Shown here piece by piece: positions 52,640 through 61,686 of a stretch of DNA of 64,000 nucleotides. Where the stretch lies: NCBI GenBank assembly GCA_016787445.1, contig JAEUTQ010000012.1, forward strand, positions 124,001-188,000, in the 5' to 3' direction. Under the pieces are notes generated by a model, which ran no database searches, was not told where the DNA came from, and saw only the letters and a list, made by a program, of their open reading frames with translations. The stretch's first letter is position 1, and every line of letters begins with the position of its first letter. The position numbers and the translations under genes are program-made. The DNA is from Bacteroidia bacterium. GTDB lineage: Bacteria > Bacteroidota > Bacteroidia > B-17B0 > Aurantibacillaceae.

Positions 52640-54282
52640 TGCCTGTTGTATACATACATCTTGGAAATTTACCGGCTTATTTAAAATTGTCGGTACAACA
52701 AGTCCGTAAGTATAATCAGCGCGTTGTGTTAATTTCTGATTCTAAACCCGATTTCGATTGTGAATGGGTAGATGTGGCATCGGTTTCTGAGGATGTTCAG
52801 CGTTTTTCTTCCGTGTACGCACATATGAGCACGAACTCCAAAAAGTTTGAGCTGATTTGTATCAAACGCTGGATTATTCTGCGTAATTATATGACCAAGC
52901 ATAATGTTAATGTCGCTTACTATACCGATTCTGATGTGATGATTTATGATAGTTTAAGCGACATTTATAATACACACTATTCGAATTATGAGGTGTGTTA
53001 TACCATGCCAGCTGATCAGGAAAATTTTCGTTGGACCGCCTCGTCCTGTTGTTCATTTTGGACTATTAAATCTATAAAAGCCTTCGTTGATTTTATTTTT
53101 CATTGCTATGATGTAACAGGTATTAAAAAACTGGAAGAGAAGTGGAATTATCATATGAAGAACGGTATTCCCGGTGGTGTGTGCGATATGACCTTGTTGT
53201 ATTTGTTTCACGATAAGCTTAATTTTTGTTCTCTTTCCTCTGTAAGCGGAAATATAACTTTTGATCAAAATTTTATTGATGGCGAGAATTATTATAGAAA
53301 TGAATATGCAACTGAATATGCAGTCGATTTCGATTTAAATATAAAGAAATTGAGTTGGGAAAATAATCAGCCCTACGCTAATAATTTAAAACTGAACAAA
53401 AAGATTCGTTTTGTAGTGCTCACTGAGTACGCCAAATTACTTACCAATGTCAAGCAAAATGAATCAAAGCCGAATCCTATTATCAGTTTAGCCAAACGTG
53501 TTGTGAATAAGCTCAAACGATTATTTCAAGGTGAAAGTAAAAGTCGACACGGTTGGTTTGGAAATTACAAGTCTTGGCAGGAAGCGAAAGCAAAATGTTC
53601 AGGTTATGATACGGATGTTATTTATAATAAAGTTCGTGAATCTTTACTGAAAGTAAAAAATGAAGAAGCTGTATATGAACGGGATTCTGTTTTGTTTAAT
53701 CAGATTCAGTATTCTGTTCCATTATTAGAGGCATTAAAGACCGTTAGTCAAAACCATGAACTTAGTATTATTGATTTTGGAGGTTCATTAGGGAGCACTT
53801 ATTTTCAAAATCGCGATTTGCTTTATTCCATTAAGAAGATAAATTGGTCAATTGTAGAACAGAAACATTTTGTGGATGGGGGTAAGAAAGAGTTTGAATC
53901 TGAAAGTTTGAAGTTTTTTTATGATATTCCTACCGCCATTCAATATACCGGAAAAAGAGCTATTCTCTTATCCAGCGTTATACAATATTTCGAGAAACCG
54001 TATGATTTAATTAAAGAGGTAATGAATCACGGTTTCGAATATGTTATTATCGACAGAACTGCATTTATAGAGGGAGAAGAGAGAATTACAGTTCAAATAG
54101 TTCCGGATTCTATTTACAAAGCGTCATATCCTGCCTGGTTTTTGAATGAGACAAAATTCAAAAATGTATGGGGTGAAAAGTATCAATTAATAAATGAATT
54201 CGACAGTAAGTTTGATCCTGAATCTGTAATGGAGGATGGAAAAAAGGTGTATCGTAAAGGTTTTTTGTTTAAATTAAAGTAA
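52636..54282 (+). CDS. Fusion of a glycosyltransferase-like domain and a TIGR04325-type methyltransferase
   Basis: 548 residues; its ATG overlaps the previous stop (ATGA form). Residues 1-270 are GT-A-like, with the DSD metal motif at 98-100 in YYTDSDVMIY and GIPGGVCDMTLLY further on. After a basic linker (about 275-300, KRVVNKLKRLFQG), residues about 305-548 match the TIGR04325 methyltransferase type. That part opens with HGWFGNYKSWQEA, has motif I in IIDFGGSLGST near 378, and carries ILLSSVIQYFEKPYDL and YVIIDRTAF. One protein could thus add a last sugar and methylate it. In O8/O9a systems a terminal methyl mark stops growth and is read by Wzt; that parallel is inference. Confidence 0.8.
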   Translation: MMPVVYIHLGNLPAYLKLSVQQVRKYNQRVVLISDSKPDFDCEWVDVASVSEDVQRFSSVYAHMSTNSKKFELICIKRWIILRNYMTKHNVNVAYYTDSDVMIYDSLSDIYNTHYSNYEVCYTMPADQENFRWTASSCCSFWTIKSIKAFVDFIFHCYDVTGIKKLEEKWNYHMKNGIPGGVCDMTLLYLFHDKLNFCSLSSVSGNITFDQNFIDGENYYRNEYATEYAVDFDLNIKKLSWENNQPYANNLKLNKKIRFVVLTEYAKLLTNVKQNESKPNPIISLAKRVVNKLKRLFQGESKSRHGWFGNYKSWQEAKAKCSGYDTDVIYNKVRESLLKVKNEEAVYERDSVLFNQIQYSVPLLEALKTVSQNHELSIIDFGGSLGSTYFQNRDLLYSIKKINWSIVEQKHFVDGGKKEFESESLKFFYDIPTAIQYTGKRAILLSSVIQYFEKPYDLIKEVMNHGFEYVIIDRTAFIEGEERITVQIVPDSIYKASYPAWFLNETKFKNVWGEKYQLINEFDSKFDPESVMEDGKKVYRKGFLFKLK

Positions 54283-55334
54283 TGAAACTTAATTTTTGCA
54301 CATTATTTAATGCTAATTACCTCTCTCGTGGTGTTCTTATGTACCATTCCCTGCAAAGGCATTGTAAAAATTTTCATTTGTATGTTTATGCTTTCGATGA
54401 TAAAACTTACGATTATTTATCTCAAGCTAATTACCCTAATCTCACAGTTATTTCCTTAAAGCAATTTGAAGATCCCGAGTTATTGCGCATTAAGCCTACT
54501 AGGAGTGCAGGAGAGTATTGTTGGACATGCTCGTCTTCAACCATTTTATATTCGATCGAAAAATATAATTTGGATAATTGTACCTACATTGATGCGGACA
54601 TGTGTTTTTATTCCGACCCAAAGGTATTAGTGGATGAAATGGGCGATAATTCCGTATTAATCACCGAACACCGATATACTTCAAGCTATGATCAATCAGC
54701 AATAAGTGGAAAATATTGTGTCCAATTCGTAACGTTTAAAAACACACCGGAAGGAATGAAAGTGCTGAAATGGTGGCGAGATGCCTGCATTGATTGGTGT
54801 TATGGCTATGTGGAAGATGGAAAATTCGGTGACCAAAAATATCTGGATACGTGGACGCGTGATTTTAAAGGCGTACATGAGTTAAAACATTTGGGTGGAG
54901 GATTAGCTCCCTGGAATATGCAACAATATGCTTTTACCAAGGAAGGTAAGACCATCCAGGGAAAAGAATTAAGCAGTGGGAAAATTTTTGAAGCAGTGTT
55001 TTTTCATTTTCACGGGTTGAAATTATTCAGTAATGATATGGTTTCATTAACCGGTGAGAATTATGAAATGAATAGGGAGGCGATTGATATTTTCTTCAGG
55101 CCGTATGTAAAGGAACTCATGCAAGTTTTTGAGGAAATCCGGAAAAGGGACGATAGTTTTAATTCAAACGGAGCAAATCAACCTACAGATAAGGAACCAA
55201 TGACATTCGCTCAAATACTTAAGTTTTTCCAGTACGATGTCAGGATGAACCCTGTGAATATATTCGGCTCCAAAACCCGCTCCCGACTGGCACATTATCA
55301 CTATTATAAGGTTAGTGATTTTATTAATAAATAA
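54282..55334 (+). CDS. Glycosyltransferase, GT8-like
   Basis: 350 residues, start overlapping the previous stop by one base. It begins LNFCTLFNANYLSRGVLMYH, and a DAD motif lies at residues 104-106 in TYIDADMCFYSDP, the metal-binding motif of retaining GT-A enzymes. FGDQKYLDTW and HLGGGLAPWNMQQY match the C-terminal acceptor side, with FFHFHGLK further on. This type is frequent in Bacteroidota polysaccharide clusters. The linkage is unknown. A gap of 55 bases with no visible signal follows. Confidence 0.82.
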   Translation: MKLNFCTLFNANYLSRGVLMYHSLQRHCKNFHLYVYAFDDKTYDYLSQANYPNLTVISLKQFEDPELLRIKPTRSAGEYCWTCSSSTILYSIEKYNLDNCTYIDADMCFYSDPKVLVDEMGDNSVLITEHRYTSSYDQSAISGKYCVQFVTFKNTPEGMKVLKWWRDACIDWCYGYVEDGKFGDQKYLDTWTRDFKGVHELKHLGGGLAPWNMQQYAFTKEGKTIQGKELSSGKIFEAVFFHFHGLKLFSNDMVSLTGENYEMNREAIDIFFRPYVKELMQVFEEIRKRDDSFNSNGANQPTDKEPMTFAQILKFFQYDVRMNPVNIFGSKTRSRLAHYHYYKVSDFINK

Positions 55335-55389
55335 GACTTTTTGCATTTTATTTTATTCTTTAAATGGTTAACTTGCTTACGCATTAAGC

Positions 55390-56127
55390 GTGGCTAAATT
55401 CTCAATAATAACAATCAATTATAATAACTCCATCGGTTTGGAAAAAACGATGAGCTCGGTATTTAATCAAACGTTTAAAGACGTTGAATACATTGTTATT
55501 GACGGATGCTCGCAGGATGGGAGTAAAGAATTAATTGAGAAGAATGCATCCCGAATCAGTAAATGGATTTCTGAAAAGGACAGTGGAATTTACAATGCCC
55601 AAAATAAAGGAGCAAAAATAGCTACCGGCGAATATTGTTTGTTTTTAAACTCAGGTGATTATTTAGCTGATAATTCCGTCTTACAAAAAGTTTCGGATGC
55701 CGGCTTATCGGAAGATTTTGTTTATGGCGATTTGTTATTAGAGAACAATCAAGGGCAAATCGAAAAGGCTTTTTCTCCTGATAAATTAAACGTACATCAC
55801 TTTATGATTTCTACACTTTGGCATCCTTGCACATTTATTCGACGCGAGGTGTTTGTGAAGTATGGTTATTATAAAGAAAATTATAAAATCACAGCGGATT
55901 ATGAGTTTTTCATCCGCACTGTATTGAAACATAAATTAAAATACAAGCATTTGAGTTTATTCGTTGCTGTATTTAATACGGGTGGAATTGGTAGTACCGA
56001 CACGAATAGAAAATTACAAGAGAAGGAACGGGAACAAAGTTGGTTGGAGAATTACTCACCCCTAACTTACAGTTGGTTTAAATTTAAAACAAAATTGAAG
56101 CGGTATAAGGAGGCCAAACTCGCATAA
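55390..56127 (+). CDS. Glycosyltransferase family 2 (WcaE-like)
   Basis: 245 residues from a GTG start. Typical GT2 pattern: FSIITINYNNSIGLEKTMSS, EYIVIDGCSQDGS, then EKDSGIYNAQNKGAKIATGEY and FLNSGDYLAD, with the acidic motif expected to bind metal and nucleotide. TLWHPCTFIRREVF and ITADYEFFIR follow. The EKDSGIY and NSGD pairing is that of the colanic-acid WcaE group. Its stop overlaps the next start by one base. No membrane segment, so it acts at the inner face of the membrane. Confidence 0.88.
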   Translation: MAKFSIITINYNNSIGLEKTMSSVFNQTFKDVEYIVIDGCSQDGSKELIEKNASRISKWISEKDSGIYNAQNKGAKIATGEYCLFLNSGDYLADNSVLQKVSDAGLSEDFVYGDLLLENNQGQIEKAFSPDKLNVHHFMISTLWHPCTFIRREVFVKYGYYKENYKITADYEFFIRTVLKHKLKYKHLSLFVAVFNTGGIGSTDTNRKLQEKEREQSWLENYSPLTYSWFKFKTKLKRYKEAKLA

Positions 56128-56888
56128 TGAAGGAGTGGTTGTATTATAAACGTAAGAGTATTTTGTCGGCGTTGCGTAAGTTGGGTCGCTCAACCCGGCG
56201 CATTTTCATGAATGATTTTTTAAGCGAGAAAGACAGTTATGCCGTTCCAATAATCATTAATAACTACAACCGTATAACTTATTTGAAGACCTTAATCGAG
56301 TGGTTGGAGAAGAATGGATATACGAATATTATTATTCTCGATAATAATTCTACCTATCCTCCTTTATTAGATTATTACAAAACCACGAAGCATAAAATCG
56401 TTTATTTGAAAGACAATTTGGGTTATATGGCTTTATGGAAGAGTACCTTTTTTAAAGAAGTAAAGAATTCATATTATGTTTATACCGACCCGGATGTGGT
56501 ACCAAATAGTGATTGTCCGAAGGATTTGGTTTTTCAATTATACAAAGTGCTAAAAGCAAATAATCAAATAGAGAAGGCAGGAGCAGCTTTGAAGTTAGAT
56601 GATTTACCTGATCATTATAACCTCAAAAGCGAAGTTATCAAAGCAGAAGAAAAGTACTGGACGAAAAAGGTAAGCGATAATGTGTACGATGCCTTAGTAG
56701 ATACGACCTTTGCTTTATACAGGCCATTAGCTTTTGGCAATGCAGAAGAATGCAAGGCGTATCGTTTGGGAGGTAAATACAGTCTGCATCATTTGCCGTG
56801 GTATGAGAACAGCTCTCAACAAAACGAAGAAAATCAATTTTATAAAAACAGTATTGTAAAAAATACCACGGTGTGGTCACAACAATAA
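56127..56888 (+). CDS. Glycosyltransferase-like protein of the polysaccharide cluster
   Basis: 253 residues with a basic N-terminus (KRKSILSALRKLGRSTRR). PIIINNYNRITYLKTLIEWL and IIILDNNSTYPPLLDYY form the first Rossmann-like half, KDNLGYMALWK follows, and YYVYTDPDVVPN holds the acidic DPD motif near residue 115. The later DTTFALYR and HLPWYENS fit a GT-A acceptor region. It resembles short GT2-like proteins of Bacteroidota clusters but is more divergent than its neighbours. Donor and acceptor unknown. The next gene begins immediately after its stop codon. Confidence 0.75.
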   Translation: MKEWLYYKRKSILSALRKLGRSTRRIFMNDFLSEKDSYAVPIIINNYNRITYLKTLIEWLEKNGYTNIIILDNNSTYPPLLDYYKTTKHKIVYLKDNLGYMALWKSTFFKEVKNSYYVYTDPDVVPNSDCPKDLVFQLYKVLKANNQIEKAGAALKLDDLPDHYNLKSEVIKAEEKYWTKKVSDNVYDALVDTTFALYRPLAFGNAEECKAYRLGGKYSLHHLPWYENSSQQNEENQFYKNSIVKNTTVWSQQ

Positions 56889-57821
56889 ATGAAGCCATTA
56901 GTCTCCATATGTATTCCTGCTTATCAGCAAACACATTATTTAAAAATGTGTATTGATTCGGTATTAAAGCAAACATATGAGAATGTTGAAGTGATAGTTA
57001 CCGACGATAGTAAGGACGATTCTGTAAGGAAGTTGATAGAATCTTATAATAATTCTCAATTACAATATTTCCATAATACACCTTCTTTAGGAAATCCACT
57101 CAATTGGAACTCTGCTATGGAGAGGGCTAAAGGCAAATACATTAAAATTATGCATCACGATGACTATTTTCTTAAGGAAGATAGTTTAACCAAATTGGTA
57201 AATGCTGCAGAGAAAGCTAAAGCGGATTTTGTGTTTTGTAATACCGAAGTATGGCATCAAAATGATAATACACGACGAATTGCCAAGCCTAATTCAGCAC
57301 AATTAAAACGACTCGAAAAAGACATTAATTTTTTGTTTTTTAAAAATGTAATAGGCGCTCCATCCGCTACTTTATTTTTGAATAATAAAACGTATTTCGA
57401 TTCAAAATTCAAATGGTTAGTAGATGTTGAATTCTATATACGTTTTTTAAAGGCGGCAAAATTTGCTTATATAAATGAGGCTTTGATTTGCACGGTACAC
57501 GAAGCGCCCGGTCAAGTTACGCAAGCCGTAAAAGGTACAAGAAATGTGGAATTGAAAGAGAATATTTTGTTGTTTTCTTTATTACTGCCACAGTTGAAAC
57601 AAACTAAAAACTACGAGTTGTTTTTTGAGTATTTTTTCAGGGATTTTGAAATTAAGAAAATAGAAGAACTGGAAGCATTAACTGATTTAAGCAGGGAATT
57701 GAAAAAAATATTCGAAAGAATTTTAAATAAAAAGGACAAAAACGTAACCTTAAAAAGATTAATTTGGCGTTTATATAACAGCCGTTATAATAAACGTTAT
57801 TTTAAATTAGAGCAGTTTTAA
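56889..57821 (+). CDS. Glycosyltransferase family 2
   Basis: 310 residues. Starts VSICIPAYQQTHYLKMCIDSVL, then VEVIVTDDSKDDS and GKYIKIMHHDDYF, the GT2 nucleotide-binding and metal-binding motifs. KWLVDVEFYIRFLKAA and EAPGQVTQ follow in the acceptor part, and the tail is basic. It probably adds one sugar of the repeat unit. It directly adjoins both neighbours, with no spacer, in the middle of the glycosyltransferase run. Confidence 0.88.
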   Translation: MKPLVSICIPAYQQTHYLKMCIDSVLKQTYENVEVIVTDDSKDDSVRKLIESYNNSQLQYFHNTPSLGNPLNWNSAMERAKGKYIKIMHHDDYFLKEDSLTKLVNAAEKAKADFVFCNTEVWHQNDNTRRIAKPNSAQLKRLEKDINFLFFKNVIGAPSATLFLNNKTYFDSKFKWLVDVEFYIRFLKAAKFAYINEALICTVHEAPGQVTQAVKGTRNVELKENILLFSLLLPQLKQTKNYELFFEYFFRDFEIKKIEELEALTDLSRELKKIFERILNKKDKNVTLKRLIWRLYNSRYNKRYFKLEQF

Positions 57822-58703
57822 ATGATTATTGTCAAATTAATGGGCGGACTGGGTAACCAGATGTTTCAATACGCGGCAGGGCGTTGTTTGGCTCATTTAC
57901 ACAAAACTGAACTAAAATTGGATTTGTCTTATTTGGAAGCAGATCCTCAAAACAAATACACGAAGCGGCATTATGCTTTGGATGTGTTTAATATTCATGC
58001 AGCCATAGCTACTGAAGGAGACATTAAACCGTTTCTTCCCCTATATCGTAACAAATATCATAGTACTTTGCAGCGTAAGCTGCCTATATTGTTTTCAAAA
58101 ATTGTAGCCAATGAAAGCGGCCACGCCTTTATGAAAGAATTCTACAGTTTTCCTGCCAAAACGTATTTAAATGGTTTTTGGCAATCGGAATTGTATTTTC
58201 AGGAGGTGAGAGAATTACTCTTAAATGAATTTACAATCAAGCAGGAGCCGGATGCTGCAAATATGGCATTAGCAGAAAAAATAAAATCATTAACGGCAGT
58301 GAGTTTACATATCCGTAGAGGAGATTATGTTACAAACAAGGAAGCTAACACGTTTCACGGGAGTTGTACTTTAGCTTATTACCATCAGGCAATTTCCTAC
58401 ATTAAAACTGTTTGTGAGTCGGCACACCTATTTGTTTTTTCTGATGATGTTGCCTGGGCGAAAGCGAATTTAAACTCTGTAATTCCCGTAACTTACATTG
58501 ACATAAACCAGGGAAAGCCGCAATATGATATTTGGCTGATGAGTTTATGCAAACATCATATCATTGCGAATAGCAGTTTTAGTTGGTGGGGTGCCTGGCT
58601 CAATCAATATCCCAATAAACTGGTAATTGCTCCAACTCAATGGTTTGCGGGTGTGGAAGCGCACTCGCACAACATTTATCCCGAAAAGTGGATAATTATG
58701 TGA
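57822..58703 (+). CDS. Alpha-1,2-fucosyltransferase (GT11)
   Basis: 293 residues, the normal length for GT11. Motifs: MGGLGNQMFQYAAGR at the N-terminus, LHIRRGDYVT (the HxRRxD GDP-fucose-binding motif) near residue 165, FVFSDDVAWAK near 205 and HHIIANSSFSWWGAWL near 245. The enzyme transfers L-fucose from GDP-fucose in alpha-1,2 linkage, usually to galactose. It implies that the exported glycan carries fucose. GDP-fucose synthesis genes are not in the window. Last gene of the polysaccharide cluster. Confidence 0.92.
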   Translation: MIIVKLMGGLGNQMFQYAAGRCLAHLHKTELKLDLSYLEADPQNKYTKRHYALDVFNIHAAIATEGDIKPFLPLYRNKYHSTLQRKLPILFSKIVANESGHAFMKEFYSFPAKTYLNGFWQSELYFQEVRELLLNEFTIKQEPDAANMALAEKIKSLTAVSLHIRRGDYVTNKEANTFHGSCTLAYYHQAISYIKTVCESAHLFVFSDDVAWAKANLNSVIPVTYIDINQGKPQYDIWLMSLCKHHIIANSSFSWWGAWLNQYPNKLVIAPTQWFAGVEAHSHNIYPEKWIIM

Positions 58704-58804
58704 GTGAAATCGTAAGTAAATTTTAATAAAATTTAGTCTTTTCCTGAGTTAAATCGTCTGTTAAAAGGCTAATCTTTAGTATTTTTAGCTTTTAATCTTT
58801 TATT

Positions 58805-61630
58805 ATGACCAACATGAACGAAAAGCCTAAAAAGAGCTTGATAAAGCGCATTTTAAAATGGACAGGAATTACATTCCTTATATTGATCATTTTAATTATC
58901 GCAGCTCCATTTTTGTTTAAGGATAAAATTGTAGCTCTTGTAAAAGAGGAAGCAAATAATAATCTGAATGCAAAAGTTGATTTCGGCGATTTTGATTTAA
59001 CCCTCATCAGTACTTTTCCTGATTTTCATTTTGTGATTAAAGATGTACGAATTGTTGGTATCAACGAATTTGAAAAGGATACATTGGCCTACATTGGCGA
59101 GTTAAGCACCAACATCAATTTGAAAAGCGTATTAAGCGGCGATAAATATCAGATTAATTCAGTGGTGATCGACAAGGCACGTATTAAAGCGGTGGTGTTA
59201 CATGATGGTAAAGCGAACTGGGATATTGCTAAGGCAAGTGCCGATACTACTACCACTACTGAAGCTCCAAGTGAACCAACTAAATTTGCCTTACAGCTAA
59301 AGCAATTTAAGATTAGCGATACTTATATTGTTTACGATGATAAGCAAGGTGACATGTATGGGAAATTAGAAGGGTTTAATTACGAATTGAAAGGTGATTT
59401 TACTCAGGATGTTTTTGTGATGGAGAATTTACTTGATATCGCTAAAACAACCTATAACATGGGCGGTGTTGGTTATTTAACAGATGTACATATTCACTCT
59501 AAAGCGGATTTAGACATGGATATGCCGAACATGAAATTTACATTCAAGGAAAACGAATTAAGTTTAAATGATTTGACTTTAGGATTTGATGGTGTTATTA
59601 CCATGCCAACGGATGACATTGGCTTAGATGTTACTTTCAAAGCAAAACAAACCGAATTCAAATCAATTTTATCTTTAATTCCTGTTGTATACTCCAAAGA
59701 CTTTGCGGGATTAAAAACATCGGGTAAACTCGCTTTAAACGGACATGCAAAAGGTACCTATAATGATAAGCAATATCCTGCTTTCGGTGTAGAGTTAACT
59801 GTTGCTGATGGTATGTTTAAATATCCTTCTTTACCGAAATCAGTGAACAATGTAAACATTGATGTGAAAGTGAAAAATCCTACCGGTGTACTGGATGCTA
59901 CAACCATTGATGTCAATAAATTTCATGTAGAAATGGGAGGGAATCCTGTTGATTTATGGGCACATGTTGCTACGCCAATTTCAGATCCGAATATTGACGC
60001 GCAAGTGAAAGCGAAAATTGTTTTGGCAACTGTAAAAGAATTTATTCCGCTTGAAAAGGGCGATGAAATGAATGGAACCATTACGGCAGATATCGAGATG
60101 GCAGGACGAATGAGTTCTATTGAGAAGAAGGAATATGAGAAGTTTAAAGCACAAGGTGTTCTTGAAATTGCGGGAATGAATTATAAAAGCGCAACACTGC
60201 CATACGAAGTTTTACTGAATATGATCAAGTTTAATTTTACGAATCAATTCGTAGAGCTCGCTGGTTTTGACGCTAAAATGGGTAATACTGATATTCAGGC
60301 AAACGGTAAGATTGAAAATTTCATGGAGTATATATTCAAGGATTCATTAATCACCGGGCACTTTAATATGACATCTAACGTAATTGACTTAAACCAATTA
60401 ATGGGTCCTGAAGAAGCAACGCCAACCGAAACAACTGCAGCTGCGCCAACTTCAACTGCCGCAACGGGTGTTATTGAGGTGCCGGGTAATATCGATTTTG
60501 TTTTGAACGCAAAAATGGGAAAGATAATTTATACCAACCTTAATTTGGAAAATGTTGCCGGTAATATTGTGGTTCGTAAGAAAAAAGTAGACATGACGAA
60601 TTTAAAACTGAATGTACTTGGCGGCGCTATGTTATTGAATGGTTATTATGAAACAACTAATCCAACTAAGCCTAAGGCAAACTTTACTTTGAAGTTGGAT
60701 AACTTTGATATTCAAACAACATTCAACGCGTTTAATTCAGTGCAAAAACTAGCGCCGATTGGTAAATACGCAAAAGGGATGTTCTCGGCAGTTATCGAAG
60801 ACTTTGACATGGTGTTAAATGATAAAATGGAACCGGATTTAAATACAGCACACATGCATGGTAAATTAAAAACGAATAAAGTAAGTGTTGGTGGATATGA
60901 GCCATTTGTAAAACTAGGCGATGCTTTAAAGATTGAGCAATTAAAAAATCTGGATTTCCAGAATATGGATGTGTCATTTGAGATGAAAGATGGTAGGGTT
61001 GAGACAAAACCTTTTGATGTAAAAGTAAATCAAATCAATACTAACATCAGCGGAAGTACCGGTTTAGATGAAACCATCGATTACAAATGGAAAATGGAAA
61101 TTCCACGTGCTATGTTTGGTGCACAAGCCAATAGCGCATTAAACAGTTTGATGGCGCAGGCTAACCAAGCTGCAGGTACAAATGTTAGTTTAGGTGAAAA
61201 AGTAAAAGTAAATATCAACTTCGGTGGTACTGTTACAAAACCTACTATCAAAACCGGATTAAAAGATGGCGACAAACCTGCCGTTGAGCAAGTGAAAGAA
61301 CAAGTTGTAGCTGCGGTGGTGGATAAAGCCAATGAAGAAGCTCAGAAAATTTTAGATGATGCTAAGGCTCAGGTAGAGAAAATGAGAGCAGAAACCCAAG
61401 CTCAAGTGGATAAGTATAAGGCGGAAGGTTATGCCGCAGCTGATAAACAAGTAGAACAAGCTACTAATCCTATTGCTAAGATTGCAGCCAAGAAAGCGGC
61501 AGAATTAGCGAAGAAGGAGGTTGATAAGCAAGCGCAAAAGATGGTGGATGAAAGTGAAAAACGTTGTCAGAAAACATTGGATGATGCGAAAATAAAAGCC
61601 GATGAAACGGCGAATAAACAAAAGAAATAA
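58805..61630 (+). CDS. AsmA-family envelope protein with long helical tail
   Basis: 941 residues. One N-terminal membrane helix (about 20-40, WTGITFLILIILIIAAPFLF) is followed by AsmA-type beta repeats (VDFGDFDLTLISTFPDFHF, VVIDKARIKAVVLHDGKANWDIA, each given in part). A C-terminal AsmA region follows at about 600-830. AsmA/TamB-type proteins are thought to form grooves that carry lipid between membranes. Residues about 840-941 form an Ala/Lys/Glu-rich coiled coil (EEAQKILDDAKAQVEKM), which is not part of the core family. The protein faces the periplasm. The MMPL-type gene follows after about 56 bases on the same strand, so both may act in envelope lipid handling. Confidence 0.85.
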   Translation: MTNMNEKPKKSLIKRILKWTGITFLILIILIIAAPFLFKDKIVALVKEEANNNLNAKVDFGDFDLTLISTFPDFHFVIKDVRIVGINEFEKDTLAYIGELSTNINLKSVLSGDKYQINSVVIDKARIKAVVLHDGKANWDIAKASADTTTTTEAPSEPTKFALQLKQFKISDTYIVYDDKQGDMYGKLEGFNYELKGDFTQDVFVMENLLDIAKTTYNMGGVGYLTDVHIHSKADLDMDMPNMKFTFKENELSLNDLTLGFDGVITMPTDDIGLDVTFKAKQTEFKSILSLIPVVYSKDFAGLKTSGKLALNGHAKGTYNDKQYPAFGVELTVADGMFKYPSLPKSVNNVNIDVKVKNPTGVLDATTIDVNKFHVEMGGNPVDLWAHVATPISDPNIDAQVKAKIVLATVKEFIPLEKGDEMNGTITADIEMAGRMSSIEKKEYEKFKAQGVLEIAGMNYKSATLPYEVLLNMIKFNFTNQFVELAGFDAKMGNTDIQANGKIENFMEYIFKDSLITGHFNMTSNVIDLNQLMGPEEATPTETTAAAPTSTAATGVIEVPGNIDFVLNAKMGKIIYTNLNLENVAGNIVVRKKKVDMTNLKLNVLGGAMLLNGYYETTNPTKPKANFTLKLDNFDIQTTFNAFNSVQKLAPIGKYAKGMFSAVIEDFDMVLNDKMEPDLNTAHMHGKLKTNKVSVGGYEPFVKLGDALKIEQLKNLDFQNMDVSFEMKDGRVETKPFDVKVNQINTNISGSTGLDETIDYKWKMEIPRAMFGAQANSALNSLMAQANQAAGTNVSLGEKVKVNINFGGTVTKPTIKTGLKDGDKPAVEQVKEQVVAAVVDKANEEAQKILDDAKAQVEKMRAETQAQVDKYKAEGYAAADKQVEQATNPIAKIAAKKAAELAKKEVDKQAQKMVDESEKRCQKTLDDAKIKADETANKQKK

Positions 61631-61686
61631 TTGGCCTTTTTAGCAAAATTGTATTAATAGAATGCCGAAAGGCTGGTACTTTAATT

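Noticed and set aside
58717-58735. Perfect 9-bp inverted repeat TAAATTTTA/TAAAATTTA after the fucosyltransferase gene considered as a terminator
   Set aside because: The stem is all A-T with a one-base centre and is followed by a short mixed tract, so it is too weak to call.
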